Shown here: positions 43,715 through 53,571 of the stretch, one piece after another
Layout of the letters: the number at the start of each line of letters is the position of its first letter
How positions within the stretch are numbered: position 1 is the first letter of the stretch
Source: UBA5078 sp964538025
GTDB lineage: Bacteria; Pseudomonadota; Gammaproteobacteria; Pseudomonadales; Pseudohongiellaceae
Assembly (NCBI GenBank): GCA_964538025.1
Contig: CAZICZ010000003.1
Coordinates: 186,001-250,000 of the forward strand
Reading direction: 5' to 3'
Length of the DNA stretch: 64,000 nt
Position numbers and translations under genes: made by a program
The notes under the pieces: model-generated
Seen by the model: only the letters and a program-made list of their open reading frames with translations
Told to the model about the DNA's origin: nothing
The model's database searches: none

Positions 43715-44542
43715 TCACGAAGAAGGTGCGTCACAGACGAATTCTACGAGACGGCGTATGACACTGGGTGTTCGCAGAATCCGGAAATGCCCCGTTCCCT
43801 CCACCACCTCAAACGTGGACCCGGGCCAGTTCCTGTGCACATTCAAGGATTGAGCAAGCGGGATAACCCGGTCATCTTTGTCGTGCATGATCAGCGCTTT
43901 TTCAACGCGCACTTTTTTCACAAAATCCGACACGTTGAAGCGGCTGACGTCGATCTGCTGCTCCGCCATTCGCGCATGCAGGCGTGATATCACAAGAGAG
44001 GATACGCCCACCTGTTCGGCAACTTCCTGGATCCTCTCGGAGAACCTGTCCGGCGTCGTGATCATCACCAGCCGGTCGAGGGCGAGATCCTGGTTTTCGT
44101 GAAGCGCGTAGGAAATGGCAACTCCGCCGAAAGAGTGGGAGATTACCTGCCGAACGCCCGTGTTCCTTAGCATGGTGACCACCAGCTCGGAGAATTCCAT
44201 CGGACTGGTCTTGCCCCGACTGCTGTCGCCATGAGCGGGGGCATCGAATGCAATGACCTCGCGCCCCTGGACCCGAAGAGCATCGATAATGTCGGCAAAA
44301 TTACCTGCCTGGCCCTCCCATCCATGGATCAAAAGCACAGGAGCACCATGGCCTGGCCAGCGGTATGTGCGAATGCGAAACCGGTTAAACGCCAGCTCAC
44401 CCTGCTCTGCTTCCTCCAACACCCGTCGTTCATGTGCACGAGTCTTGTGGTTCTGCGGGTTGGTCAGCCGATCATAGGCAATGTCAGTGAACGTTGACGG
44501 AAACACGCGAGACAGCGTGCCGATGATTCGCTTTTTCCACAC
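43715..44542 (-). CDS. Alpha/beta hydrolase
   Basis: The 275-residue protein has the alpha/beta-hydrolase layout: oxyanion HGWEGQAGNF near residue 73, nucleophile SHSFGG near 138, an acidic DDRVIP near 218 and a histidine in GTGHFRIL near 248. An N-terminal basic stretch precedes the core. Substrate unknown. The start is GTG at 44542. Its neighbours are unrelated, so no pathway is suggested. Confidence 0.8.
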   Translation of the reverse strand: MWKKRIIGTLSRVFPSTFTDIAYDRLTNPQNHKTRAHERRVLEEAEQGELAFNRFRIRTYRWPGHGAPVLLIHGWEGQAGNFADIIDALRVQGREVIAFDAPAHGDSSRGKTSPMEFSELVVTMLRNTGVRQVISHSFGGVAISYALHENQDLALDRLVMITTPDRFSERIQEVAEQVGVSSLVISRLHARMAEQQIDVSRFNVSDFVKKVRVEKALIMHDKDDRVIPLAQSLNVHRNWPGSTFEVVEGTGHFRILRTPSVIRRLVEFVCDAPSS

Positions 44543-44657
44543 GGGCTCGCTTCCTAAATCTCACATGACAACACGGGCTAATGACGGCGCTACGTGGCGA
44601 ATTTTTCGAATGCTTCTATCACGCGGGTGACCAGCCAAAGGACAAACATTCCACATG

Positions 44658-44675
44658 ACGCTTTCTGGAAAGCGT
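44658..44675. repeat. Inverted repeat downstream of glmS
   Basis: ACGCTTT and AAAGCGT arms flank a four-base loop about 36 bases past the glmS stop. No T-run follows on the minus strand, so it is not a convincing intrinsic terminator. Confidence 0.35.
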
Positions 44676-44710
44676 GTGACATACGTCCGCCATACTGATG
44701 TCAGGCTGCG

Positions 44711-46546
44711 CTACTCAACCGTGACTGATTTCGCCAGATTGCGAGGATGGTCCACATCGGTACCCTTGTAGATGGCGACATGGTAGGCCAGCAGTTGCAA
44801 GGGGACTGTGTACACAATCGGCGCCAGAATATCGGGAACGGCAGGAACATTGACGACTTTGCAATTGCGGTCGTTCTCAAAGCCGGAGCGCGCATCTGCA
44901 AACACAAAGAGTTTGCCGCCACGCGCGCTGACCTCAGCCAAATTCCCCTTCAGTTTTCCGAGAAGCTCATCGTTTGGAGCAACGGCAATGACGGGCATTT
45001 TGTCATCGACGAGCGCCAATGGCCCATGTTTCAGCTCACCCGCAGGATAGGCTTCCGCGTGGATATAGGAGATCTCTTTCAATTTAAGTGCGCCTTCTTT
45101 GGCAACGGGATATTGAATGCCCCGCCCGAGGAAAAGCGCGTGGTGTTTGTCCATCAGGCTTTTGGCAATGGCCTGGATATCATCATCCAGTGCCAGTGTG
45201 TTTCTGATGTGCTGCGGAAGTGCGTTCAAATCCTGAATGTAGGCCTTCTCCGTTTCTTCTGTCATGCCGGTACGGCGCGCGAGCACAAGTGTCAGCATCA
45301 ACAGCACGCACAGCTGTGTCGTGAACGCTTTCGTGGAGGCAACACCGATCTCTCTCCCTGCTGCCGTCAGCAGGCAGAAATCCGATTCGCGAACCAGAGA
45401 GCTGGTCGCGACGTTGCAGATGGCAAGACAGCCGGCGTATCCCAACTCTTTGGCATAGCGCAATGCCGCCAGAGTGTCAGCCGTTTCTCCCGACTGGGAA
45501 ATCGTCACGAACAGCGTGCCTGGCTGAACGAGAATGTTGCGGTATCTGTAGTCGCTAGCGATATCCACCGCGCAGGGCATACGGGCAATGTTCTCTAGCC
45601 AGTACTTGGTGATCATGGCCGCATGAAAACTCGTGCCACATGCCACAATCTGGACGCTTTTGATCTGGTCAAATATAGCTTTGGCCTTCACACCAAAGGC
45701 TTCTTCCAAAACGTGTGAGTCACTAATCCGACCGCTCAGAGTGTCTTTGATGACCGTTGCCTGCTCGTAGATTTCCTTGAGCATGAAGTGGCCATATTCC
45801 CCCTTTTCCACCTCGGCAATTTCGCTGGCGATATGCGTAATGGGTCGAGTGACTTTCTTTTCTCCGTTCCAGATTCTAATTGTCTTGAGCGTGAGTTCGG
45901 CAATATCGCCTTCCTCAAGGTACATGAATCGGTCGGTCACCTGTCCCAGTGCAAGCGCGTCAGAAGCAACAAAATTTTCACCAATGCCAACACCAATCAC
46001 TAAGGGACTTCCGCTGCGAGCCACAATGATTTTATCGGGCTCATGACGGCTTATTACACACAAGCCGTAAGCGCCATGAAGCTTTTTAACGGTGTCTTTG
46101 ACCGCGTCCAGCAGGGAGAGACCTTTCGATTGACACGCCAGCTGAATCAAATGGACGATGACTTCGGTATCCGTATCAGAGGAAAACCGGTAGCCTTCCG
46201 CGATCAATTGCTCGCGAAAACTGGCATAGTTTTCAATAATGCCGTTGTGGACAAGTGCGATGTCATCTGCAGAAATATGGGGATGGGCATTTCGTTCACT
46301 CGGGATGCCGTGCGTCGCCCAACGCGTGTGGGCGATGCCAATTTTACCGACGAACTCTCGCGTCGCCATCGACTGCTCAAGCTTTTCAACTTTCCCAACG
46401 GCCTTGATGCAATCGAGCGTTTTGGTAGCCTCGGTTATTAACGCCATGCCTGCTGAGTCATACCCTCTGTATTCCAGGCGTTTTAAGCCTTCCAGGAGAA
46501 TGCCAGACACATCCCTTTGCGCTACTGCTCCGACGATCCCGCACAT
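44711..46546 (-). CDS. glmS: Glucosamine-6-phosphate synthase
   Basis: GlmS makes glucosamine-6-phosphate from fructose-6-phosphate and glutamine, the first step to UDP-GlcNAc. The 611-residue protein has an N-terminal glutaminase domain with catalytic Cys2 (MCGIVGAVAQRD), two SIS domains (VACGTSFHAA, ISQSGETADTLAAL) and the conserved C-terminal NLAKSVTVE. AGGAG precedes the ATG. It lies directly downstream of glmU on the same strand, so the two pathway enzymes are likely cotranscribed. Confidence 0.97.
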   Translation of the reverse strand: MCGIVGAVAQRDVSGILLEGLKRLEYRGYDSAGMALITEATKTLDCIKAVGKVEKLEQSMATREFVGKIGIAHTRWATHGIPSERNAHPHISADDIALVHNGIIENYASFREQLIAEGYRFSSDTDTEVIVHLIQLACQSKGLSLLDAVKDTVKKLHGAYGLCVISRHEPDKIIVARSGSPLVIGVGIGENFVASDALALGQVTDRFMYLEEGDIAELTLKTIRIWNGEKKVTRPITHIASEIAEVEKGEYGHFMLKEIYEQATVIKDTLSGRISDSHVLEEAFGVKAKAIFDQIKSVQIVACGTSFHAAMITKYWLENIARMPCAVDIASDYRYRNILVQPGTLFVTISQSGETADTLAALRYAKELGYAGCLAICNVATSSLVRESDFCLLTAAGREIGVASTKAFTTQLCVLLMLTLVLARRTGMTEETEKAYIQDLNALPQHIRNTLALDDDIQAIAKSLMDKHHALFLGRGIQYPVAKEGALKLKEISYIHAEAYPAGELKHGPLALVDDKMPVIAVAPNDELLGKLKGNLAEVSARGGKLFVFADARSGFENDRNCKVVNVPAVPDILAPIVYTVPLQLLAYHVAIYKGTDVDHPRNLAKSVTVE

Positions 46547-46593
46547 GAAATTCTCCTTTTACTTTCCGACGACTGCGTTCGAAATCTCGGCCA

Positions 46594-47976
46594 CTACTTT
46601 TTGCTTGGCCGTTTCCACGAGCTGATATTGCGTTGACGACCCCGACCAATTCCTAACTCACCGGCGTCAACGTCCTGCGTGATTGTAGAGCCTGCGCCAA
46701 TCGTCGCGTCCTTGCCTATGGTGACCGGTGCGACAAGCGCCGTGTTTGATCCGACAAACACATTGTCTTGTATTGTGGTCTGGAACTTGTTGACCCCGTC
46801 GTAGTTGCAGGTAATCGTTCCTGCTCCAATGTTCACCTCGTCGCCCAGTGTGGCGTCTCCAATGTAACTGAGGTGATTCACTTTACTGCCTTTGCCGATG
46901 TTTGCCTTTTTGGTCTCGACGAAATTGCCGACCTTGGCACTGGCGTGAAGGATTGTTCCCGGACGCAAGCGTGCAAACGGGCCAACATGGCATTGCGTGC
47001 CAATCTGAGAGTCTTCAACAATGGAGTTCGCCAGGATCTGAGAGTTGTCACCGATAATGCTGTTTTTGATTACTACATTCGGGCCAATACGCACATTATT
47101 GCCAAGGACAACAGTTCCCTCAAATATCGCATTGATATCAATCTCGACATCTTGACCACACTGGAGTTCGCCCCGCACATCGAGACGCGAAGGGTCTTCA
47201 AGTGTGACACCGCTGGCGAGTAGTGCCTGTGCAGTGCGAGATTGAAGGTGCCGTTCAAGTTGTGCCAACTGTATTTTATTGTTGACCCCGAGCACTTCCA
47301 ATTCGTCGTCGGTGCTCACACTTTTCACTGCATAGTGATCTGCGACTGCTAAACCTACGACATCCGTAAGGTAGAATTCGCCTTGTGCATTTTGCGGGCT
47401 GAGTTTCGACAACCAGGTTCGCAGGCGCTGTGCAGGGGCCGCCAGAATTCCACTGTTGGTCTCTTTTATTCCACGCTGAAGGTCGGTGGCGTCCTTCTCT
47501 TCGACGATGGCAATCGGCTCGTTCATGTTGTTGCGGATGATGCGACCCAAGCCTTTGGGATCCGTACTGTTGACCGTCAGAATGGCCAACGCGTCCTGCT
47601 GCGCCAATGCCACGAGACGATCGAGGGTGTGAGCTGTTATGAGAGGCACGTCTCCGTACAACACGAGCACGATGCTGTCATCTGCGATGGCTGGCATGGC
47701 TTGTGTGACTGCATGCCCTGTGCCCAACTGTTGCTGCTGGATTGCCCAGTGAAGATCTGTATTTGCAAAGGCGTCCCTCACGAGCTCACCTTCAAACCCA
47801 ATGACAACGTGAATCCTGTTCGCCTTCAATGCTTGTGCGGTGGTGACGACATGCCCCAGCAAACTTTTTCCGCCGATTTTATGCAGCACCTTGGGAGTGC
47901 GCGAATACATGCGTGTTCCCTTTCCTGCCGCCAGGATAATCACGTCGAGGTGTGGTGTCTTGATTTGTGTACTCAT
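46594..47976 (-). CDS. glmU: Bifunctional N-acetylglucosamine-1-phosphate uridyltransferase / acetyltransferase
   Basis: GlmU acetylates glucosamine-1-phosphate and attaches UMP, completing UDP-GlcNAc. The 460-residue product has the N-terminal pyrophosphorylase motif LAAGKGTRMYSRTPKVLHKI near residue 16 and a C-terminal left-handed beta-helix (repeated hexapeptides, VNIGAGTITCNYDGVNKF). It lies 47 bases upstream of glmS and begins 130 bases after the atpC terminator. Confidence 0.96.
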   Translation of the reverse strand: MSTQIKTPHLDVIILAAGKGTRMYSRTPKVLHKIGGKSLLGHVVTTAQALKANRIHVVIGFEGELVRDAFANTDLHWAIQQQQLGTGHAVTQAMPAIADDSIVLVLYGDVPLITAHTLDRLVALAQQDALAILTVNSTDPKGLGRIIRNNMNEPIAIVEEKDATDLQRGIKETNSGILAAPAQRLRTWLSKLSPQNAQGEFYLTDVVGLAVADHYAVKSVSTDDELEVLGVNNKIQLAQLERHLQSRTAQALLASGVTLEDPSRLDVRGELQCGQDVEIDINAIFEGTVVLGNNVRIGPNVVIKNSIIGDNSQILANSIVEDSQIGTQCHVGPFARLRPGTILHASAKVGNFVETKKANIGKGSKVNHLSYIGDATLGDEVNIGAGTITCNYDGVNKFQTTIQDNVFVGSNTALVAPVTIGKDATIGAGSTITQDVDAGELGIGRGRQRNISSWKRPSKK

Positions 47977-48057
47977 AAACAGGCGTCATCGATGTAGGTG
48001 TTGACGGTCTAGTTTACCCGAGAAAGTTTGTTCCCGGTGACTGACTTGGTGACAGGT

Positions 48058-48086
48058 ATAAAAAAAGGCAGCCTAGGCTGCCTTTT
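48058..48086 (-). terminator. Rho-independent terminator of the atp operon
   Basis: AAAAGGCAGCCTAGGCTGCCTTTT (a 24-bp exact palindrome at 48063-48086) is followed on the minus strand by a T-run of seven. It lies 20 bases past the atpC stop. A GC-rich stem with a U-tract fits an intrinsic terminator. Confidence 0.9.
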
Positions 48087-48106
48087 GATAGACGCAAACG
48101 CGAAGA

Positions 48107-48520
48107 CTATTTTCGCAGCTGACGAAGTGCCCGTAATTGTGCCGCGGCCTCAGCGAGCTGTGTAGCCGCGCGAGAGTATTCGAACTCACTGCTTTTGTTG
48201 GCAATGGCGTCGTTGGCATCCTGAATCGCCTGCAATGCCGCCGCTTCATTGACATCATCCGCGCGAATCGCGGTGTCGGCGAGAACAGTCACAATCCCGC
48301 TCTGCACCTCCAAAAATCCGCCAGAGACATAGTAAATCTGCTCAGAGCCATCCTGGAGCACCACACGAACCGGCCCTGGAATCAAGGCCGTAAGAAGTGG
48401 TGCGTGCCCGGGCGCCACGCCAAGGTCTCCAAGCGTTCCTGTTGCGACAAGAATTTCCACCAGACCGCTGAAGATCTGCTCTTCGGCGCTTACGATGTCG
48501 CAATGCATTGTCATAGCCAT
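48107..48520 (-). CDS. atpC: ATP synthase epsilon subunit
   Basis: Epsilon regulates F1 ATPase activity and links it to the c-ring. The 137-residue product starts MAMTMHCDIVSAEEQIFSG, with a LGVAPGHAPLLTALIPGPV beta sandwich and a C-terminal helical pair. It is the last gene of the atp operon and is followed by the palindromic terminator. Confidence 0.96.
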   Translation of the reverse strand: MAMTMHCDIVSAEEQIFSGLVEILVATGTLGDLGVAPGHAPLLTALIPGPVRVVLQDGSEQIYYVSGGFLEVQSGIVTVLADTAIRADDVNEAAALQAIQDANDAIANKSSEFEYSRAATQLAEAAAQLRALRQLRK

Positions 48521-48550
48521 GTCGTCTTTCTCTTGAGGCGGTTAGGTCGA

Positions 48551-49948
48551 TTAGAGCTTCTTCGCTTTGGCAATTGCTTCGTCAATGCTGCCAACCATGT
48601 TAAACGCTTGCTCGGGAATATTGTCGTATTCGCCCGCCAGAATTCCCTTGAACCCGGCGATCGTGTCTTTCAGAGACACATACTTGCCGGGCGTGTTGGT
48701 GAACACTTCCGCCACAAAGAAGGGCTGGGAGAGGAAGCGTTGAATCTTACGTGCACGAGACACGATCAGCTTGTCGTCCTCAGACAATTCGTCCATCCCG
48801 AGAATTGCGATGATATCCTTCAGTTCTTTGTAACGCTGGAGCACTGATTGCACGCCACGGGCGACATCATAGTGCTCTTGCCCGATGACCAGCGGGTCGA
48901 GCTGTCGGCTGGTAGAGTCCAACGGATCAATCGCTGGGTAGATCCCCTGTTCTGCAATCGCGCGTGACAGTACAACTGTAGCGTCCAAGTGAGCGAACGT
49001 CGTCGCAGGAGACGGGTCAGTCAGGTCGTCCGCAGGTACGTAAACGGCCTGAATGGATGTGACTGAGCCTGTTTTCGTAGAGGTAATGCGCTCCTGAAGC
49101 ACCCCCATTTCCTCTGCCAGTGTGGGCTGATATCCCACCGCTGATGGCATACGGCCCAACAGTGCGGATACTTCGGTTCCCGCAAGGGTATAACGATAGA
49201 TGTTGTCGACGAAGAAGAGCACATCACGCCCCTCGTCGCGGAACTTTTCCGCCATGGTCAAACCCGTCAATGCTACGCGCAGACGGTTGCCGGGCGGCTC
49301 GTTCATCTGGCCATACACCATCGCTACCTTGGAGTTCTTGAGGTTCTCGGAATCGATAACTTTGGATTCCTGCATTTCGTGATAGAAGTCGTTTCCTTCA
49401 CGCGTACGCTCACCTACCCCGGCAAATACGGACAAACCACTGTGCGCCTTGGCGATGTTGTTGATCAGCTCCATCATGTTCACGGTTTTACCGACACCCG
49501 CACCACCGAAGAGCCCGACCTTTCCGCCCTTGGCGAAAGGACATATCAGGTCAATCACCTTGATCCCGGTTTCGAGAAGCTCGTTTGAGGCCGCCAACTC
49601 GTCATATTCCGGTGCCTTGCGGTGAATTGGCATACGCTCGGTTTCACCGATATCGCCGCGCTCATCAATGGGGTTGCCCAGCACATCCATGATGCGGCCC
49701 AATGTTTCTTGACCCACCGGAACAGAAATAGGGGCGCCGGAATCCGTGACATTCAGGCCGCGAGAAAGACCTTCGGTACTTCCCATGGCGATGGTGCGGA
49801 CAACGCCGTCACCCAGTTGCTGCTGCACTTCCAGCGTGGTGCTTTTGCCTTCAACGTGCAGTGCGTCATACACTTTGGGCACTGACTCCCGCGGAAACTG
49901 CACGTCAATAACCGCACCAATAATTTGAACGATACGACCGCTACTCAT
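48551..49948 (-). CDS. atpD: ATP synthase beta subunit
   Basis: Beta carries the catalytic nucleotide sites of F1. The 465-residue protein has Walker A GGAGVGKTV near residue 150, VGERTREGNDFY near 181 with the catalytic Glu, and DNIYRYTLAGTEVSALLGRMPSAVGYQPTL near 250. Length and motifs are normal. It lies 30 bases from atpC, with the same strand and short gaps as its neighbours. Confidence 0.98.
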   Translation of the reverse strand: MSSGRIVQIIGAVIDVQFPRESVPKVYDALHVEGKSTTLEVQQQLGDGVVRTIAMGSTEGLSRGLNVTDSGAPISVPVGQETLGRIMDVLGNPIDERGDIGETERMPIHRKAPEYDELAASNELLETGIKVIDLICPFAKGGKVGLFGGAGVGKTVNMMELINNIAKAHSGLSVFAGVGERTREGNDFYHEMQESKVIDSENLKNSKVAMVYGQMNEPPGNRLRVALTGLTMAEKFRDEGRDVLFFVDNIYRYTLAGTEVSALLGRMPSAVGYQPTLAEEMGVLQERITSTKTGSVTSIQAVYVPADDLTDPSPATTFAHLDATVVLSRAIAEQGIYPAIDPLDSTSRQLDPLVIGQEHYDVARGVQSVLQRYKELKDIIAILGMDELSEDDKLIVSRARKIQRFLSQPFFVAEVFTNTPGKYVSLKDTIAGFKGILAGEYDNIPEQAFNMVGSIDEAIAKAKKL

Positions 49949-50033
49949 GTTCGGTTCCTCTTAAGGTCTGAATCCAATATCTAGCTGAAAACTTTTTACG
50001 TTCTTTATGCTTTCCGGTTTGCTGTTGTCGCGC

Positions 50034-50894
50034 TTAGACCGCGGCAGCACCACCTACAATTTCGGAAAGCTCCTGGGTAATGGAGGCCTGACGTGCCTTG
50101 TTGTATATCAGGCCGAGATCTTCAATAAGATCACCCGCGTTATCCGTTGCGCTCTTCATCGCCATCATTCGGGCAGCCTGCTCGCACGCATTATTCTCTA
50201 CGACTGCCTGATATACCTGTGACTCGATGTAGCGTGACAGGAGTGCATCCAGCAGTTCTTGCGGTTCAGGCTCGTAAATATAGTCCCAATGATGTTTAAA
50301 GGCTTTGTCTGTCGAGGCCTCCAATGGAAGCAGCTGGGCCACAACAGGAGACTGCGTCATGGTATTGATGAAGCTATTGCTCACAACATAAAGGCGATCG
50401 ATCTCGCCAGAAGAGAATTTATCGAGCATCACTTTAACCGCACCAATCACATCTTCAACCTTCGGTGCATCGCCGATTCCGCGAATGGACGCAACGACTT
50501 TTCCACCGAAGTTATTGAAGAAAGACGTTGCCTTAGCGCCTACTGCACAAAACTGTATCCCAACGTTTTTCTTCTTCCATTCCGTAATGGCTCTTACCGT
50601 GGCTTTGAAGGCATTAATGTTCAAACCGCCACAAAGCCCTCTGTCCGTTGACACCACAATGTACCCAACGTTCTGGACTTCTCGGTCGCTAAAATACACG
50701 TGGTGATATTCGGGTGTCGCGTTAGCAACGTGCCCGATTACTTCACGAATTCTGGCAGCATACGGTTTTCCCAATGCCATGCGGTTTTGGGCTTTGCGCA
50801 TTTTACTCGCAGCCACCATCTCCATGGCACTGGTGATCTTCTGTGTGTTTTTGATGCTGGAGATCTTTGTGCGAATCTCTTTACCAACAGCCAT
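50034..50894 (-). CDS. atpG: ATP synthase gamma subunit
   Basis: Gamma is the central shaft of F1 that couples rotation to catalysis. The 286-residue product starts AVGKEIRTKISSIKNTQKITSAMEMVAASKMRKAQ, and has the STDRGLCGGLNIN block and a C-terminal NKARQASITQELSEIVGGA. It sits between atpA and atpD as in all standard atp operons. Confidence 0.97.
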   Translation of the reverse strand: MAVGKEIRTKISSIKNTQKITSAMEMVAASKMRKAQNRMALGKPYAARIREVIGHVANATPEYHHVYFSDREVQNVGYIVVSTDRGLCGGLNINAFKATVRAITEWKKKNVGIQFCAVGAKATSFFNNFGGKVVASIRGIGDAPKVEDVIGAVKVMLDKFSSGEIDRLYVVSNSFINTMTQSPVVAQLLPLEASTDKAFKHHWDYIYEPEPQELLDALLSRYIESQVYQAVVENNACEQAARMMAMKSATDNAGDLIEDLGLIYNKARQASITQELSEIVGGAAAV

Positions 50895-50914
50895 ATCTCA
50901 CCGTTTGATATCAG

Positions 50915-52459
50915 TTACCAAGTTTGAGTGGATTTAAACTTCTCAATAGTGGCCTTCAGCTGCGCCGCTATTTCGTCGTTGTAATCACCCTTCTCGTTGA
51001 TCTTGGCCAGCAGATCTGCTTTCTCGCTGTTGGCATAGGAGATCAGCGCTTTTTCGAACGCAACCACCTTGTTGAGCTCTACATCTTTCAGGAAGCCTTC
51101 GTTAGCCGCAAAGAGAACCAACGCCATTTCAGCAACTGACAGCGGTGAGTACTGAGACTGCTTCATCAGCTCTGTTACTCGCTGTCCGTGCTCCAACTGC
51201 GCACGTGTTGATTCGTCGAGATCGGATGCAAACTGGGCGAACGCCGCCAGTTCACGATACTGCGCGAGTGCCAGACGAATACCGCCGCCCAGCTTTTTGA
51301 TGATCTTTGTCTGCGCCGCACCACCCACTCGTGAAACTGACAGCCCGGCGTTGATCGCAGGACGAATACCGGAGTTGAACAGGTTGGACTCCAGGAATAT
51401 CTGTCCGTCAGTAATAGAAATCACGTTTGTCGGTACGAAGGCTGACACGTCGCCCGCCTGCGTTTCGATGATGGGCAGCGCTGTCAGAGAACCCGTTTTG
51501 CCTTTCACTTCGCCATTGGTGAATTTCTCTACATAGTCGGCGTTCACGCGCGAGGCGCGCTCAAGCAAACGAGAGTGCAAGTAGAATACGTCACCAGGAT
51601 AGGCTTCGCGGCCCGGCGGACGACGCAGCAGGAGGGAGATCTGACGATACGCCCACGCCTGTTTGGTCAGGTCGTCGTAAATGATCAGGGCATCTTGACC
51701 TCGGTCACGGTAATACTCGCCCATGGAACAGCCGGCGTAGGGTGCAATGAACTGCATGGACGCAGGATCGGATGCGCTCGCTGCAACGACAATGGTGTAT
51801 TCCATCGCGCCATGCTCTTCGAGCTTGTGTACGACGTTTGCAATGGAAGACTGTTTCTGTCCAACGGCAACGTAGATACATTTTACGTTCTTGCCTTTCT
51901 GGTTGATGATCGCGTCTACCGCCACGGCCGTCTTGCCAACTTGGCGGTCGCCGATGATCAACTCTCGCTGACCGCGACCAATCGGTACCATTGAGTCAAT
52001 CGCCTTCAATCCTGTTTGAACCGGCTGGTCCACAGACTGGCGGGCGATTACCCCAGGTGCCACTTTTTCGACAGGAGAAGAAAGTTTTGCGTTGATGGCT
52101 CCTTTGCCGTCGATGGGCTTGCCCAGCGCATCAACCACGCGACCTTCCAGTTCCGGTCCTACCGGCACCTCCAGAATTCGCTTGGTGCAACGTGCAGTTT
52201 GGCCTTCAGCCAGGGTTTTGTAATCGCCAAGCACTACCGCACCAACCGAATCTCGTTCCAGGTTCAGTGCCATACCAAACACACCACCTTCGAACTCGAT
52301 CATTTCCCCGTACATCACATCAGCGAGGCCGTGGATGCGGATAATACCGTCCGATACGCTGACGATAGTCCCTTCGTTTTTCGCTTGAACGGAAACGTCG
52401 AGACTATCGATACGCTGCTTAATAATTTCACTGATTTCTGATGGATTCAGTTGTTGCAT
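50915..52459 (-). CDS. atpA: ATP synthase alpha subunit
   Basis: Alpha carries the non-catalytic nucleotide sites of F1. The 514-residue protein starts MQQLNPSEISEIIKQRI, with Walker A GDRQVGKT near residue 169 and the family signature PAINAGLSVSRVGGAAQ near residue 365. Length matches the family. It lies 20 bases upstream of atpG. Confidence 0.98.
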   Translation of the reverse strand: MQQLNPSEISEIIKQRIDSLDVSVQAKNEGTIVSVSDGIIRIHGLADVMYGEMIEFEGGVFGMALNLERDSVGAVVLGDYKTLAEGQTARCTKRILEVPVGPELEGRVVDALGKPIDGKGAINAKLSSPVEKVAPGVIARQSVDQPVQTGLKAIDSMVPIGRGQRELIIGDRQVGKTAVAVDAIINQKGKNVKCIYVAVGQKQSSIANVVHKLEEHGAMEYTIVVAASASDPASMQFIAPYAGCSMGEYYRDRGQDALIIYDDLTKQAWAYRQISLLLRRPPGREAYPGDVFYLHSRLLERASRVNADYVEKFTNGEVKGKTGSLTALPIIETQAGDVSAFVPTNVISITDGQIFLESNLFNSGIRPAINAGLSVSRVGGAAQTKIIKKLGGGIRLALAQYRELAAFAQFASDLDESTRAQLEHGQRVTELMKQSQYSPLSVAEMALVLFAANEGFLKDVELNKVVAFEKALISYANSEKADLLAKINEKGDYNDEIAAQLKATIEKFKSTQTW

Positions 52460-52484
52460 GCTTTTTCCCTCATTCCCAGTTCTT

Positions 52485-53021
52485 CTAGGAATTCATTGCT
52501 TCGGCTAATTTGGTCAATTTTCCACGCACAGAGCTATCAATCACGGTATCGCCTGCGCGAATGACCGCGCCACCGATGAGACTTTTATCGACTCGGGCCT
52601 GCAACTTGATTTCTCTCTTCAATCGAGTCTTTAGTGCCTGGGTAATTTTGTTCAGAACATCTTCTTTCAGTTCAAACGCAGTCGACAGCTCAACATCCAC
52701 CGTCATTTCCTGATTCGCCTTCAGCGCGTCAAACAAGTCGGAGATATCTGCCAACAAGGTCAGACGCTTATTCTCTGCAAGCAGATTAACGAGCTTGTGC
52801 ACCTTCGGTGACAATTCGCTTCCACACAGTGTGATTAGCGTATCGGCTTGCTCGGCAGCAGAAAGCGACGGTGACGTCAGTCTCAGTCGCACTTGCTCAG
52901 TCCCTGCCACTGCCGCAAGCAATCGGAGCGCCTTGGACCATGAGTCCAGGTCTTTTGCCTCAAGCGCTACTTCAAAAGCCGCTTTAGCGTAAGGTCTGGC
53001 CAGTGTAATTGTCTCTGCCAT
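52485..53021 (-). CDS. atpH: ATP synthase delta subunit
   Basis: Delta joins F1 to the b-stator. The 178-residue product starts AETITLARPYAKAAFEVAL and ends with the C-terminal signature IGGAVIRAGDTVIDSSVRGKL. It lies between atpF and atpA with gaps of ten to twenty-five bases. Confidence 0.96.
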   Translation of the reverse strand: MAETITLARPYAKAAFEVALEAKDLDSWSKALRLLAAVAGTEQVRLRLTSPSLSAAEQADTLITLCGSELSPKVHKLVNLLAENKRLTLLADISDLFDALKANQEMTVDVELSTAFELKEDVLNKITQALKTRLKREIKLQARVDKSLIGGAVIRAGDTVIDSSVRGKLTKLAEAMNS

Positions 53022-53031
53022 GTCGTGCGCC

Positions 53032-53502
53032 TTATAGCTCTGATGCGAGCTTTTTCATGAGCTCTTCGTTTGCCGCTTCATCGATCGACGATTCCAGAAT
53101 CTTCTGTGCGCCGGCAATTGCGATAGCCGCTACCTGCTTGCGAAGTTCTTCTTTCGCACGCTGCAGTTCCATCTCGATTTCCGCCTTGGCGCCAGCGATC
53201 ATTCGTTGCCCTTCTTCGCGCGCTTTTTCCTTTGCCTCTTCGACAATTTGTGTCGCGCGCTTATTGGCTTGTTCGATCAGCTCAGCACCTTGCTGCTTGG
53301 CATCGCGCAACTCTTCGGCGGCTTTGTTCTGGGCCAGATTCAAGTCGCGTTGTGCGCGCTCGGCCGCTTCGAGACCGTCGGCAATTTTCTTCTGCCGCTC
53401 TTCCAAAATCGCAGTGATCGGAGGCCAAACATATTTCATGCAAAACCAGACAAACACGAAAAACGCGATCGATTGTCCGATTATGGTTGCGTTGAGATTC
53501 AT
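53032..53502 (-). CDS. atpF: ATP synthase b subunit
   Basis: Subunit b is the peripheral stalk. The 156-residue protein has an N-terminal membrane span (TIIGQSIAFFVFVWFCMKYVWPPI) and a long charged coiled coil (EERQKKIADGLEAAERAQRDL...). It is followed by atpE after a 69-base gap with a notable inverted repeat. Confidence 0.97.
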   Translation of the reverse strand: MNLNATIIGQSIAFFVFVWFCMKYVWPPITAILEERQKKIADGLEAAERAQRDLNLAQNKAAEELRDAKQQGAELIEQANKRATQIVEEAKEKAREEGQRMIAGAKAEIEMELQRAKEELRKQVAAIAIAGAQKILESSIDEAANEELMKKLASEL

Positions 53503-53516
53503 GCAGGTACCTCTAT

Positions 53517-53565
53517 GAAAATAGTGAGTGTTACTCGGCTAGCCGATAACAAAGGCTCTATTTTC
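53517..53565. repeat. Nested inverted repeat in the atpE-atpF gap
   Basis: GAAAATAG (53517-53524) and CTATTTTC (53558-53565) are exact inverted arms, and a TCGGCTAGCCGA palindrome (53535-53546) lies inside. In the transcript the gap between atpE and atpF would fold into a long hairpin. It may tune c-subunit versus b-subunit expression. Read on either strand no T-run follows, so it is not an intrinsic terminator. Confidence 0.55.
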
Positions 53566-53571
53566 GATCTA

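Noticed and set aside
44658..44675. Terminator of glmS
   Set aside because: The stem is perfect but no T-run follows on the transcribed strand, so it is listed only as a repeat.
44747..45598. 283-codon open frame on the plus strand
   Set aside because: Antisense to glmS, a strongly conserved gene; explained as a shadow.
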